A stretch of DNA of 12,506 bases from an uncultured Lachnobacterium sp. (GTDB taxonomy: Bacteria; Bacillota; Clostridia; Lachnospirales; Lachnospiraceae). Both the position numbers and the translations under genes were made by a program. The notes below the pieces were generated by a model. It saw only the letters and a program-made list of their open reading frames with translations. It was not told the DNA's origin and did not search any database. The stretch is taken from positions 1 to 12,506 of the forward strand of contig UQRC01000050.1 in assembly GCA_900543445.1 (NCBI GenBank), written 5' to 3'. Below are positions 1 to 7,568 of this stretch, in pieces. The first letter of the stretch is position 1. Every line of letters begins with the position of its first letter.

Positions 1-52
1 AAGACGCCGCCCTCTCACGGCGGAAACACGGGTTCGATTCCCGTACGGACTG
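1..52 (+). tRNA. tRNA-Glu (anticodon CTC), 5' part outside the window
   Basis: The anticodon stem CCGCC/GGCGG (7-11 with 19-23) encloses the seven-base loop CTCTCAC. This places T at position 33 and the anticodon CTC at bases 14-16, which reads the Glu codon GAG. A four-base variable region (24-27) leads into the T arm ACGGG-TTCGATT-CCCGT (28-44). The 3' acceptor strand ACGGACT (45-51) and discriminator G52 follow. The acceptor 5' strand and most of the D arm lie before the window. The next bases are CTT, so the 3' CCA is not encoded and must be added by the tRNA nucleotidyltransferase. The identity is clear from the anticodon. The gene's promoter and any tRNA neighbours upstream are not visible. 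Confidence 0.93.
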
Positions 53-58
53 CTTAAG

Positions 59-87
59 ACAGATGTGAAATTCACATCTGTTTTTTT
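59..87 (+). terminator. Intrinsic terminator of the tRNA-Glu unit
   Basis: A 9-bp perfect stem, ACAGATGTG (59-67) with CACATCTGT (73-81), has a five-base loop and runs into seven T residues (81-87). It starts six bases after the tRNA end and separates the tRNA transcript from the rimP operon promoter downstream. Confidence 0.9.
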
Positions 88-127
88 GAATCATAGGAAG
101 AAAATGCGAGAAATTACGCTTTTTCCC

Positions 128-156
128 TTGAAATAAGAAGAAAAGAGTGTTATTAT
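128..156 (+). promoter_or_regulatory. Sigma-A promoter of the rimP-nusA-infB operon
   Basis: TTGAAA (128-133) and TATTAT (151-156) are separated by exactly 17 bases, a near-consensus housekeeping promoter. Transcription would start around base 163, giving a leader of about 85 bases before the rimP start. It sits just after the tRNA terminator and is the only strong promoter seen upstream of the nine-gene operon. Confidence 0.82.
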
Positions 157-182
157 CCTTTTTAGTAACATAGTCAACTAGG

Positions 183-210
183 TTGAGAGAGGGCATCGGT
201 CCTCTCTCAA
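183..210 (+). promoter_or_regulatory. Perfect 10-bp hairpin in the rimP operon leader
   Basis: TTGAGAGAGG (183-192) is the exact reverse complement of CCTCTCTCAA (201-210), with the eight-base loop GCATCGGT between them. It lies about 20 bases after the predicted transcription start. No run of T follows (the next bases are TTCACGTTTTAG), so it is not a standard intrinsic terminator. The CCTCT of the 3' arm (201-205) could also pair with AGAGG of the rimP ribosome binding site (235-239), so an alternative fold is possible. The function is unknown; RNA stabilisation or leader regulation are both open. Confidence 0.55.
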
Positions 211-248
211 TTCACGTTTTAGACCTGATAGAAAAGAGGTGGAAGCAT

Positions 249-716
249 ATGTCTAAGGCGGATATTTACGAAGCAAAGACAGAAAGCCTCATTCTGCCAA
301 TCCTGGAAAGAATGAACTTTGAACTGGTGGATGTAGAATATGTGAAGGAAGGTAGTGTCTGGTATCTTCGCGCGTACATTGACAAGGAAGGTGGTATCAC
401 AGTGAATGACTGTGAGGCTGTTGCAAGAGAGATGAACGAGATACTTGACAGGGAAGACTTTATTCCTGATTCGTACACCTTTGAGGTAAGTTCTCCGGGA
501 CTTGGAAGACCTCTTAAGAAGGAAAAGGATTTCGTTCGCAATATGGGCAAGGATGTTGAAATCCGCACCTATCGTTCGATTGACCGTTCCAAAGAATTTG
601 TCGGTACGCTTAAGGCTTACGACAAGGACAGCGTGACGATCACGGATGAGAACGGAAGCGACCGTACATTCCTAAGAACCGATATCGCACTGATTCGTCA
701 GGCGGTCATCTGGTAG
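249..716 (+). CDS. rimP: Ribosome maturation factor RimP
   Basis: This is a 155-residue RimP (YlxS/YhbC family), the cytoplasmic factor that binds free 30S subunits and helps late assembly around S12. The N-terminal alpha/beta domain covers roughly residues 5-80. It ends in the family signature SSPGLGRPL (81-89), followed by the SH3-like C-terminal domain (about 90-153). I chose ATG 249 because AGAGGTGG (235-242) lies six bases upstream and the protein then starts like its family. An in-frame TTG at 183 would add 22 residues, but it lacks a ribosome binding site and falls in the leader hairpin. rimP is the first gene of the operon and nusA follows after 67 bases, the standard Firmicute order. 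Length is typical of the family. Confidence 0.95.
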   Translation: MSKADIYEAKTESLILPILERMNFELVDVEYVKEGSVWYLRAYIDKEGGITVNDCEAVAREMNEILDREDFIPDSYTFEVSSPGLGRPLKKEKDFVRNMGKDVEIRTYRSIDRSKEFVGTLKAYDKDSVTITDENGSDRTFLRTDIALIRQAVIW

Positions 717-783
717 ACGGATGGATTGTATTATTTTTCGAGAATTTAGCGTAAGATAACACAACAAATAGGAGGAAAGAATC

Positions 784-1938
784 ATGAATAATGAGTTATT
801 AGAAGCGTTAAACATATTAGAGCAGGAGAAGAATATCAGTAAGGAAACCTTGCTTGAGGCGATTGAAAACTCTCTGCTTACCGCCTGCAAGAATCATTTT
901 GGCAAGGCAGACAATGTAAAAGTTGTCATTGATCCGGATACATGTGAATATCATTGTTTTCAGGAAAAGACTGTTGTTGAGGAAGTGGAAGATCCAATCG
1001 AGCAGATCTCGCTTGTTAACGCACAGATGATCAACCGCAAGTATGAGCTTGGTGATGTGGTACAGGTTGAGGTAAAGTCCAAGGAGTTTGGCCGTATCGC
1101 AACACAGAATGCGAAGAACGTCATCTTACAGAAGATCCGCGAGGAAGAGCGCAAGGTAATCTATGATGAGTACAACGGACTTGAGAAGGAAGTTGTAACC
1201 GGTATCGTTCAGCGTTATGTCGGACGCAATGTCAGCATCAATCTTGGAAAAGCGGATGCACTTCTGACTGAGAGCGAGCAGATCAAAGGCGAGGTATTCC
1301 AGCCGACCGAGCGTATTAAGGTATACATTCTTGAGGTTAAGGCAACTCCGAAGGGACCAAAGATTCTTGTTTCAAGAACGCATCCGGAACTGGTTAAGCG
1401 ATTATTTGAGTCTGAGGTTGCTGAGGTTCGTGAAGGAATCGTTGAGATTAAAGCAATTTCCCGTGAGGCAGGAAGCAGAACCAAGATCGCAGTATGGTCT
1501 AATGATCCGGATGTCGATCCGGTAGGTGCATGTGTCGGAATGAATGGTGCGCGTGTCAATGCAATTGTCAATGAGCTGCGTGGAGAGAAGATTGATATCA
1601 TCACATGGGATGAGAACCCTGCAATCTTAATCCAGAACGCATTAAGCCCTGCAAAGGTTATCTCCGTTATCGCAGATGCGGATGAGAAGGCTGCCAAAGT
1701 CGTTGTTCCGGATTACCAGTTGTCACTTGCAATCGGTAAGGAAGGTCAGAATGCCAGACTTGCAGCAAGACTTACCGGATTCAAGATTGATATCAAGAGT
1801 GAGACACAGGCACGTGAGTCTGGTGACTTCATTGATTACGAGAATGATTACGAAGACGATTATGAGGATGAGGACGGATACTATGACGATTATGAGTCTG
1901 AGGAGCATGTATCCGATGAGTCCGGCTTAGAGGAATAA
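784..1938 (+). CDS. nusA: Transcription termination/antitermination factor NusA
   Basis: This 384-residue NusA binds RNA polymerase near the RNA exit channel and modulates pausing, intrinsic termination and rRNA antitermination. The domains in order are the NusA N-terminal domain (about 1-125), S1 (about 135-200), KH1 with GMNG (252-255) and KH2 with GKEG (318-321). The C-terminal acidic AR repeats of E. coli NusA are absent, as is usual in Firmicutes. Instead there is a strongly acidic, tyrosine-rich tail from about residue 349 to the end, with recurring DYE units. AGGAGG at 770-775 lies eight bases before the ATG. ylxR starts two bases after the stop, so the two are almost certainly co-transcribed and translationally coupled. 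Confidence 0.97.
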   Translation: MNNELLEALNILEQEKNISKETLLEAIENSLLTACKNHFGKADNVKVVIDPDTCEYHCFQEKTVVEEVEDPIEQISLVNAQMINRKYELGDVVQVEVKSKEFGRIATQNAKNVILQKIREEERKVIYDEYNGLEKEVVTGIVQRYVGRNVSINLGKADALLTESEQIKGEVFQPTERIKVYILEVKATPKGPKILVSRTHPELVKRLFESEVAEVREGIVEIKAISREAGSRTKIAVWSNDPDVDPVGACVGMNGARVNAIVNELRGEKIDIITWDENPAILIQNALSPAKVISVIADADEKAAKVVVPDYQLSLAIGKEGQNARLAARLTGFKIDIKSETQARESGDFIDYENDYEDDYEDEDGYYDDYESEEHVSDESGLEE

Positions 1939-1940
1939 TT

Positions 1941-2213
1941 ATGGCAAATAAGAAGATTCCGATGCGACAGTGTGTGGGCTGCGGCGAGATGAAGGCAAAG
2001 AAAGAACTGATCCGTGTCATTAAGACGGAGGAGGAAGTTCTCCTTGACACGACAGGACGTAAGAATGGAAGAGGCGCGTATATCTGTGCCAATCCGGAGT
2101 GCCTGAAGAAAGCCAGAAAGTCCAAAGGACTGGAGCGTTCCCTGAAAGCCTCGATTCCGGATGAGGTGTACGAGAATCTGGAAAAGGAGATGAGTACACT
2201 TGCAGAACGATAA
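1941..2213 (+). CDS. ylxR: YlxR/RnpM family RNA-binding protein (DUF448)
   Basis: This is a 90-residue YlxR protein. The B. subtilis homologue has been named RnpM, a modulator that binds the RNase P RNA; the same role here is inferred. The family signature GRGAYIC is at residues 43-49. The protein also carries CxxC (C11, C14) and CxxxxC (C49, C54), a four-cysteine arrangement that could bind zinc and that the B. subtilis protein lacks as far as I recall. The rest is Lys/Arg-rich, as expected for RNA binding. A ribosome binding site AGAGGA overlaps the nusA end, only two bases separate the genes, and the 3' end overlaps ylxQ by 14 bases. Its place between nusA and ylxQ is the classical one. 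Confidence 0.93.
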   Translation: MANKKIPMRQCVGCGEMKAKKELIRVIKTEEEVLLDTTGRKNGRGAYICANPECLKKARKSKGLERSLKASIPDEVYENLEKEMSTLAER

Positions 2214-2517
2214 GGTATTATCTATGCTGGGAATTGCAGCGAAGTCAGGTAATGTAGTGAGCGGCGAATTTTCTACCGAGAAAGCGGTAAAATCCGGTCA
2301 GGCCTATTTGGTCATTGTCTCTAGTGAGGCATCCGAGAATACGAAGAAGAGTTTCTTCAATATGACGGATTTTTATCATGTGCCATGTTACGTCTATGGA
2401 GGCAAGGAAGAACTCGGAAGATGTATCGGAAAAGAATTCCGTGCATCCCTTGCAGTCATCGATGAGAATCTGGCCAAAGCGGTAGAGGGTAAGCTTGAGA
2501 TGATAAAAACTGAATAA
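2200..2517 (+). CDS. ylxQ: YlxQ, L7Ae/L30e-type RNA-binding protein
   Basis: This 105-residue member of the ribosomal L7Ae/L30e family is expected to bind kink-turn RNA. Its precise cellular role is unsettled. Typical features are the N-terminal [13 protein letters not shown] segment (about residues 10-22), the basic patch around TKKSFF and the C-terminal [13 protein letters not shown] stretch. The start is a TTG at 2200: GGAG at 2186-2189 is well placed, and family members have about eight residues before the L-G-x-A motif. The internal ATG at 2224 would cut into the first strand and has no good ribosome binding site. The gene overlaps the end of ylxR by 14 bases and precedes infB by 16 bases. 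Confidence 0.9.
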   Translation: MQNDKVLSMLGIAAKSGNVVSGEFSTEKAVKSGQAYLVIVSSEASENTKKSFFNMTDFYHVPCYVYGGKEELGRCIGKEFRASLAVIDENLAKAVEGKLEMIKTE

Positions 2518-2533
2518 CGGAGGTAATTCATTT

Positions 2534-5311
2534 ATGGCAAAAATGAGAGTTCATGAACTCGCAAAAGAGTTGAATATAAAATCACAGGAAATTATTGATG
2601 CTTTAAGCACAACCGAATATGCAGTCAAGAGTGCGTCAAGCGGTCTTGAGGACGATGCACAGAAGGTTGTACGAAGTAAATTTATAAAGAAGGACGATGC
2701 ACCAAAGGCAGCTCCGAAGTCAGAAGAAAAGGCTGCTCCTGCACCGAAGGCGGAGGAGAAGAAGGCAACTCCTAAGACGGAGGAGAAGAAGGCGGAAGAT
2801 GGTAAGGAACGTCCGAAGAAGAAGTCAAGCATCTCTGCTGTCTTTAATGCGCAGTATAGCAAGCAGTCCAGAAGACCGGGACAGGGTGGCAACGGAAATA
2901 ACCGTGGCAACAACCGTGGACCGAGAAGAGACAGAGATAATAACGGATCCAGACCGGAGCAGCACAGTATCATCCGTCCGCGTCCTGTAGGAGAGCGTGC
3001 GATGCGTCCAATCAGCGAGCGTACAGCAAATAATGCGGATGAGTTTGAGCAGACACGTCCGGCAAAGGCACAGGGATCCGATAAACCACGTCAGCAGAAC
3101 AACAACCGTCCAAACGAAAGAAACGACCGTAATAACCGTCCAAACGGAGAACGTAACGATCGTGGCAATCGTCCAAGCGGGGACAGAAATGACCGTGGCA
3201 ACCGTCCAAACGGAGATCGAAATGATCGCGGTAATCGTAATGGATTTGGTGGCAACCGTCCGAGCGGAGACAGAAATGACCGTAATAACCGCGGAGGAGA
3301 CAGAAACGATCGCAACAACAGAGGTCGTCTGGATAAAGAAATCAACCGCTTTAATAAGGAGAGTGCAGCTGCCGCTCCGGATGACGTAAGAGGTAAGGAG
3401 AGCCGCTCCAACGATCGTAGAAATAACAATAACAACAGAAGACAGGAGCATGATAAGCTTGGCGGAAAGCGTCAGGAGAATTATGTAAACTTAGAGAAGC
3501 ACGGTGGCAAGAAGAAGCCTCAGCAGCAGCCACAGAAGCCGAAGGAAGATGAAGATGTAATCAAGACTATCACACTCCCGGAGAAGATGACCATCCGTGA
3601 ACTTGCAGACCGCATGAAGGTGCAGCCGTCCGTGATCGTTAAGAAGCTGTTCATGAAGGGACAGATGGTGACCGTGAACCAGGAAGTGGATTTCGATGCG
3701 GCAGAAGAGATCGCTTTGGAATTCAATTACATTTGTGAGCCGGAGGAGAAGGTTGATGTAATCGCCGAACTTCTCAAGGAAGATGAGGAAAATCCGGAAG
3801 ATATGGTTGCACGTCCACCTGTTGTCTGCGTTATGGGACACGTTGATCATGGTAAGACATCCTTACTTGATGCAATCCGTTCTACACGTGTGACGGACCG
3901 TGAGGCCGGTGGTATTACGCAGCATATCGGTGCATCTGTAGTATCAATTAACGGACAGAATATCACATTTTTGGATACTCCGGGACATGAGGCATTCACC
4001 GCAATGCGTATGCGTGGTGCTAATTCTACCGATATTGCAATCCTTGTTGTTGCTGCTGATGATGGTGTTATGCCACAGACTGTTGAGGCAATCAACCATG
4101 CCAAAGCAGCCGGTGTAGAGATCATTGTTGCAGTCAACAAGATTGATAAACCAAGTGCCAATATTGAGAAAGTTAAGCAGGAGCTGTCTGAGTACGAACT
4201 GATTCCGGAAGACTGGGGCGGAAGCACGATTTTCTGTCCGGTTTCTGCACATACGAAGGAAGGTATCGATAACCTTCTTGAGATGATCCTTCTGACCGCC
4301 GAAGTATTAGAGCTTAAGGCAAACCCGAACCGTAATGCACGAGGTCTTGTCATTGAGGCACAGCTGGATAAGGGACGTGGTGCGGTTGCAACGGTTCTTG
4401 TACAGAAAGGTACGCTCCATGTTGGTGATTCCATCGCCTGCGGAAGCAGCTACGGTAAAGTCCGTGCGATGATCGATGATAAGGGAGCACGTGTGAAGAA
4501 GGCAATCCCTTCCACACCTGTTGAGATCCTCGGCCTTAACAGTGTTCCGGCAGCCGGTGAGACATTCGTTGTCTGTGATTCCGACAAGGAAGCAAAGGCA
4601 TTTGCTGACACTTATATTTCTGAGGAGAAGAACCGTCTGATCGAGGATACAAAGGCGAAGATGTCACTTGACGATCTGTTCTCACAGATTCAGTCCGGTA
4701 ATATGAAGGAACTTGACCTCATCGTTAAAGCGGATGTACAGGGTTCTGTTGAGGCAGTTAAGCAGTCACTTGTAAAACTGTCCAACGAAGAAGTTGTTGT
4801 TAAGGTTATCCATGGTGGTGTTGGTGCGATCAACGAGTCCGATGTCATCCTTGCATCCGCTTCCAATGCGATCATCATTGGATTTAACGTTCGTCCGGAT
4901 CCTGTTGCCAAGGTTACTGCAGATAATGAGGGTGTAGATATCCGTCTCTACAAGGTTATCTACAATGCAATCGAGGATGTGGAAGCTGCTATGAAGGGTA
5001 TGCTGGATCCTGTATTCGAGGAGAAGGTAATTGGTCATGCAGAGATCCGTCAGATCTTCAAGGCATCCGGAGTCGGCAATATCGCAGGTTCTTATGTGCT
5101 TGACGGTGTCATGGAACGTGGTTGTAAGGTTCGTATTTCCCGTGAGGGCGAGCAGATCTTCGAGGGAGATCTTGCATCTCTGAAGCGTTTCAAGGATGAT
5201 GTCAAGGAAGTTAAGACCGGATACGAGTGTGGTCTTGTATTTGAAGGCTTTAACGACATTCAGGAATTTGATCAGGTAGAAGCTTATAAGATGGTAGAAG
5301 TACCGAGATAG
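2534..5311 (+). CDS. infB: Translation initiation factor IF-2
   Basis: This 925-residue IF2 GTPase brings fMet-tRNA to the 30S subunit and promotes 50S joining. A first IF2_N module spans about 1-52. A Lys/Ala/Glu-rich linker follows (about 55-100), then a long Asn/Arg/Gly/Asp-rich disordered region (about 110-310) with tandem repeats. A second IF2_N module covers about 341-400. In the GTPase domain, G1 GHVDHGKT is at 435-442, G3 DTPGH at 481-485, G4 NKID at 535-538 and G5 SA at 571-572. The beta-barrel domain II, domain III and the tRNA-binding C-terminal barrel (to 925) are complete. It is much longer than the roughly 716-residue B. subtilis protein because of the N-terminal insert. GGAGG at 2519-2523 precedes the ATG by ten bases. 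All catalytic motifs are intact. Confidence 0.98.
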   Translation: MAKMRVHELAKELNIKSQEIIDALSTTEYAVKSASSGLEDDAQKVVRSKFIKKDDAPKAAPKSEEKAAPAPKAEEKKATPKTEEKKAEDGKERPKKKSSISAVFNAQYSKQSRRPGQGGNGNNRGNNRGPRRDRDNNGSRPEQHSIIRPRPVGERAMRPISERTANNADEFEQTRPAKAQGSDKPRQQNNNRPNERNDRNNRPNGERNDRGNRPSGDRNDRGNRPNGDRNDRGNRNGFGGNRPSGDRNDRNNRGGDRNDRNNRGRLDKEINRFNKESAAAAPDDVRGKESRSNDRRNNNNNRRQEHDKLGGKRQENYVNLEKHGGKKKPQQQPQKPKEDEDVIKTITLPEKMTIRELADRMKVQPSVIVKKLFMKGQMVTVNQEVDFDAAEEIALEFNYICEPEEKVDVIAELLKEDEENPEDMVARPPVVCVMGHVDHGKTSLLDAIRSTRVTDREAGGITQHIGASVVSINGQNITFLDTPGHEAFTAMRMRGANSTDIAILVVAADDGVMPQTVEAINHAKAAGVEIIVAVNKIDKPSANIEKVKQELSEYELIPEDWGGSTIFCPVSAHTKEGIDNLLEMILLTAEVLELKANPNRNARGLVIEAQLDKGRGAVATVLVQKGTLHVGDSIACGSSYGKVRAMIDDKGARVKKAIPSTPVEILGLNSVPAAGETFVVCDSDKEAKAFADTYISEEKNRLIEDTKAKMSLDDLFSQIQSGNMKELDLIVKADVQGSVEAVKQSLVKLSNEEVVVKVIHGGVGAINESDVILASASNAIIIGFNVRPDPVAKVTADNEGVDIRLYKVIYNAIEDVEAAMKGMLDPVFEEKVIGHAEIRQIFKASGVGNIAGSYVLDGVMERGCKVRISREGEQIFEGDLASLKRFKDDVKEVKTGYECGLVFEGFNDIQEFDQVEAYKMVEVPR
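3104..3325 (+). repeat. 33-base tandem repeats encoding an Arg/Asn/Gly-rich segment of IF2
   Basis: Six imperfect units begin at about residues 191, 201, 212, 223, 241 and 252 of IF2. Each follows NRPxGxRNDR[G/N], usually 11 residues or 33 bases. The first lacks the Gly, the last lacks one residue, and a seven-residue spacer NRNGFGG separates the fourth and fifth units. The DNA copies differ mainly at third codon positions. The segment is polar, rich in Arg and Asp/Asn and probably disordered, lying between the two IF2_N modules. Confidence 0.85.
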
Positions 5312-5333
5312 ATATAAGCAGATAGGAAATAGA

Positions 5334-5708
5334 ATGAGAAAAAACAGTATTAAAAATATTCGTATTAACGAAGAAGTCATGCGTGAACTGTCCAACATTA
5401 TCCGCGGGGAGATCAAAGACCCGCGGATCAACCCGATGACCAGTGTCGTAGCAGTAGAGGTTGCACCGGACTTAAAGACTGCCAAAGCATATATCAGTGT
5501 GCTCGGCGATGAGCAGTCCCAAAAGGATACGCTTGCCGGACTTAAGAGTGCGGAAGGATTCATCCGCGTGAAGCTTGCAAAGTCGATCAATCTGCGCAAC
5601 ACACCGGAGATCAGGTTCGTGCTGGATCAGTCCATTGAGTATGGAATCCGCATGTCGAAGATGATTGATGACGTGGCCAAAGATCAAAAGGAGTCTATGG
5701 ATGAGTAA
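5334..5708 (+). CDS. rbfA: 30S ribosome-binding factor RbfA
   Basis: This 124-residue RbfA is a single KH-type domain protein that binds immature 30S subunits near the 5' end of 16S rRNA and is needed for late maturation, especially in the cold. Family features visible are the N-terminal RINEEVMRELS helix, the IKDPRI segment (27-32) followed by V-x-V-x-x-D-L-K-T-A-K-A-Y strands, and the C-terminal SIEYGIRMSKMID helix. Length is standard. A weak ribosome binding site, AGGAAA, lies a few bases before the ATG. The gene starts 22 bases after infB, and no ylxP (DUF503) gene intervenes, unlike in B. subtilis. Its last eight bases overlap the start of nrnA. Confidence 0.95.
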   Translation: MRKNSIKNIRINEEVMRELSNIIRGEIKDPRINPMTSVVAVEVAPDLKTAKAYISVLGDEQSQKDTLAGLKSAEGFIRVKLAKSINLRNTPEIRFVLDQSIEYGIRMSKMIDDVAKDQKESMDE

Positions 5709-6648
5709 ACTGGATGCTGTTCTTACAGGAAAGACATCGGTAGGTATTGCAGGACATGTGCGCCCGGACGGAGACTGTGTGGGATCGACACTTGCGGTCT
5801 ACAATTACATTCGTCTGTATTATCCGGAAGTTGATGTACGCCTTTATCTGGAACCGATTCCAAACATTTTTAAATTTATGGCAAATGCTGATGCGATTCG
5901 AAACGAATATACCGATGATATGGTGTTTGATCTGTTTGTCGCAGAGGACTGCGGCGATACCGGAAGACTTGGTGGTGCTGCAAAGTATTTCAAGAATGCA
6001 AAGCATACGTTCTGTATTGATCACCATGTGAGCAATCAGGCGTTTGCGGATGATAATTATATTTTCCCGGAAGCAAGTTCCACCTGCGAACTTGTTTTTG
6101 AACTGATGGATGAGCAGAAGATCACTAAGGAGATTGCTGAGTGTCTGTATACCGGCATGGTGCATGACACAGGCGTTTTTCAGTATTCCTGCACATCCGC
6201 AAAGACAATGGATATCGCGGGCCGTCTGATGGATAAAGGCATTGATTATTCCAGGATCATTGATGATACCTTCTATACGAAGACTTTCAATCAGAATCGT
6301 ATCATGGGTCTTGCACTGATCAAAAGCAGGCTTTATCTTGACGGTCAGTGCATTGTCAGTGCAATCACACAGGATGAGATGCGTGAGTATGATGTGCTTC
6401 CAAAGCATCTTGACGGAATTGTCAGCCAGCTTCGTGTGACGAAAGATGTCAAGGTTGCAGTATTTCTTTATGAGAATGAGGATGGCACGTACAAGGCAAG
6501 TTTTCGTGTGAACGGTGATTTCGATGCCGCTTCCCTTGCCATGAAGTTCGGGGGCGGCGGTCATGTGAAGGCTGCTGGCTGTACGATGCAGGGAGCGCTT
6601 GATGAAATTGAGGCAACACTTGTCGATGAGATTGCGGCAAGATTATAG
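5701..6648 (+). CDS. nrnA: DHH/DHHA1 phosphoesterase, NrnA-type nanoRNase / pAp phosphatase
   Basis: This 315-residue DHH-DHHA1 phosphoesterase is close in length to the 313-residue B. subtilis NrnA. That enzyme degrades 2-5-nucleotide RNAs and dephosphorylates 3'-phosphoadenosine 5'-phosphate. Metal-binding motifs are intact: H19, D23 and D25 in GHVRPDGD, D83 in AEDCGD, and DHH at 107-109. The DHHA1 substrate motif GGGGHVKAAG begins at G284. The reading frame is open from an ATG at 5665, but ATG 5701 is preferred: AAGGAG at 5688-5693 is seven bases upstream and the protein then begins at the family's usual place. It overlaps rbfA by eight bases. Substrate preference (nanoRNA, pAp, or c-di-AMP-derived pApA) cannot be decided from sequence. 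Confidence 0.9.
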   Translation: MSKLDAVLTGKTSVGIAGHVRPDGDCVGSTLAVYNYIRLYYPEVDVRLYLEPIPNIFKFMANADAIRNEYTDDMVFDLFVAEDCGDTGRLGGAAKYFKNAKHTFCIDHHVSNQAFADDNYIFPEASSTCELVFELMDEQKITKEIAECLYTGMVHDTGVFQYSCTSAKTMDIAGRLMDKGIDYSRIIDDTFYTKTFNQNRIMGLALIKSRLYLDGQCIVSAITQDEMREYDVLPKHLDGIVSQLRVTKDVKVAVFLYENEDGTYKASFRVNGDFDAASLAMKFGGGGHVKAAGCTMQGALDEIEATLVDEIAARL

Positions 6649-6665
6649 ATTTGACAGGTTTGAAC

Positions 6666-7568
6666 ATGATAAACGGAATCGTAAACGTATATAAAGAAAA
6701 AGGATATACAAGCTTTGACGTTGTGGCGAAGATGCGTGGCATTTTCAAACAGAAAAAAATAGGACATACCGGAACGCTTGATCCGGATGCGGAAGGCGTT
6801 CTTCCGGTATGCCTTGGCCGGGCAACGAAGGTCTGTGATCTGTTGACCGACAAAGACAAGGAGTACGAGACCGTGCTCCTTCTTGGCGTTGTGACAGATA
6901 CACAGGATCTTACGGGAGAGGTTCTTGCGAGAAAAGAAGTGAATGCGTCGGAGAATGAGGTGAAATCTGCAATCCTTTCTTTTGTTGGGGAGTATATGCA
7001 GGTTCCACCGATGTATTCCGCGCTCAAGGTGAACGGACAGAAGCTTTGTAATCTTGCAAGAAAAGGCGTTACTGTTGAGCGGAAGGCACGTCCGGTAACC
7101 ATTCATGGGATTGAGATTCTTTCGGTTGATCTGCCGGAAGTTCGTATGCGCGTGCATTGTTCCAAAGGAACCTATATCCGGACGCTTTGCCAGGATATAG
7201 GGGAAAAACTGGGATGCGGCGGCTGCATGAAGTCGCTTCTGCGCACGAGGGTGGCGGCTTTTGCGCTAAAGGATGCTTTGAAGCTGGATGAACTGGAAAG
7301 TAAATTAAAGTCCGGGGATGAGAGTTTTATTCATTCTGTAGACTCTGTTTTTGGACAGTATGAGAAGGCTTCTGTTCTGGAGACGGCGGACAAGCTTGTG
7401 AGGAACGGTAACCGGATTCCGGAGGAATTCATAGATCATATGCAGGATGCGTATAAGCAGGAATGCATCCGTCTGTACGGCTGGGAGCAAACCTTTATCG
7501 GACTGTATGCCTACATGCCAGAGACAAAAGATTTTAAACCGATTAAATTATTTCAGACAGAATTATGA
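6666..7568 (+). CDS. truB: tRNA pseudouridine(55) synthase TruB
   Basis: This 300-residue TruB converts U55 in the tRNA T loop to pseudouridine and acts as a tRNA folding chaperone. The catalytic Asp is D39 in HTGTLDPDAEG, and the following GVLPVCLGRATK block is typical. The KGTYIRTLCQDIG motif lies in the middle of the protein, and a C-terminal PUA-like region follows. Two starts are possible. TTG 6651 comes right after the nrnA stop. ATG 6666 has AGG at 6656-6658 seven bases upstream and gives the family N-terminus MINGIVNVYKEKG, so I prefer it. The stop overlaps the ribF start as ATGA, which suggests translational coupling. Confidence 0.95.
   Translation: MINGIVNVYKEKGYTSFDVVAKMRGIFKQKKIGHTGTLDPDAEGVLPVCLGRATKVCDLLTDKDKEYETVLLLGVVTDTQDLTGEVLARKEVNASENEVKSAILSFVGEYMQVPPMYSALKVNGQKLCNLARKGVTVERKARPVTIHGIEILSVDLPEVRMRVHCSKGTYIRTLCQDIGEKLGCGGCMKSLLRTRVAAFALKDALKLDELESKLKSGDESFIHSVDSVFGQYEKASVLETADKLVRNGNRIPEEFIDHMQDAYKQECIRLYGWEQTFIGLYAYMPETKDFKPIKLFQTEL

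Noticed and set aside
183..225. Leader hairpin as an intrinsic terminator or attenuator
   Set aside because: The stem is followed by TTCACGTTTTAG rather than a T run, so standard intrinsic termination is unlikely.
183..248. TTG 183 as an upstream start of rimP
   Set aside because: It has no ribosome binding site and lies in the leader hairpin, and the extra 22 residues do not resemble the RimP N-terminus. ATG 249 has AGAGGTGG upstream.
726..757. Possible promoter between rimP and nusA (TTGTAT ... TAAGAT)
   Set aside because: The spacing is 20 bases and both boxes are poor; the upstream operon promoter explains nusA expression.
3104..3325. IF2 repeat DNA as a CRISPR array or mobile repeat
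   Set aside because: The repeats are in frame inside infB, contiguous, without unique spacers, and encode a regular peptide unit.
2825..3451. Long - strand reading frames opposite the IF2 repeat region
   Set aside because: They are by-products of the repetitive Arg/Asn/Gly codons of infB on the + strand. They have no ribosome binding site, and their Ser/Thr/Val-rich or Arg/Leu-rich translations mirror the infB codons.
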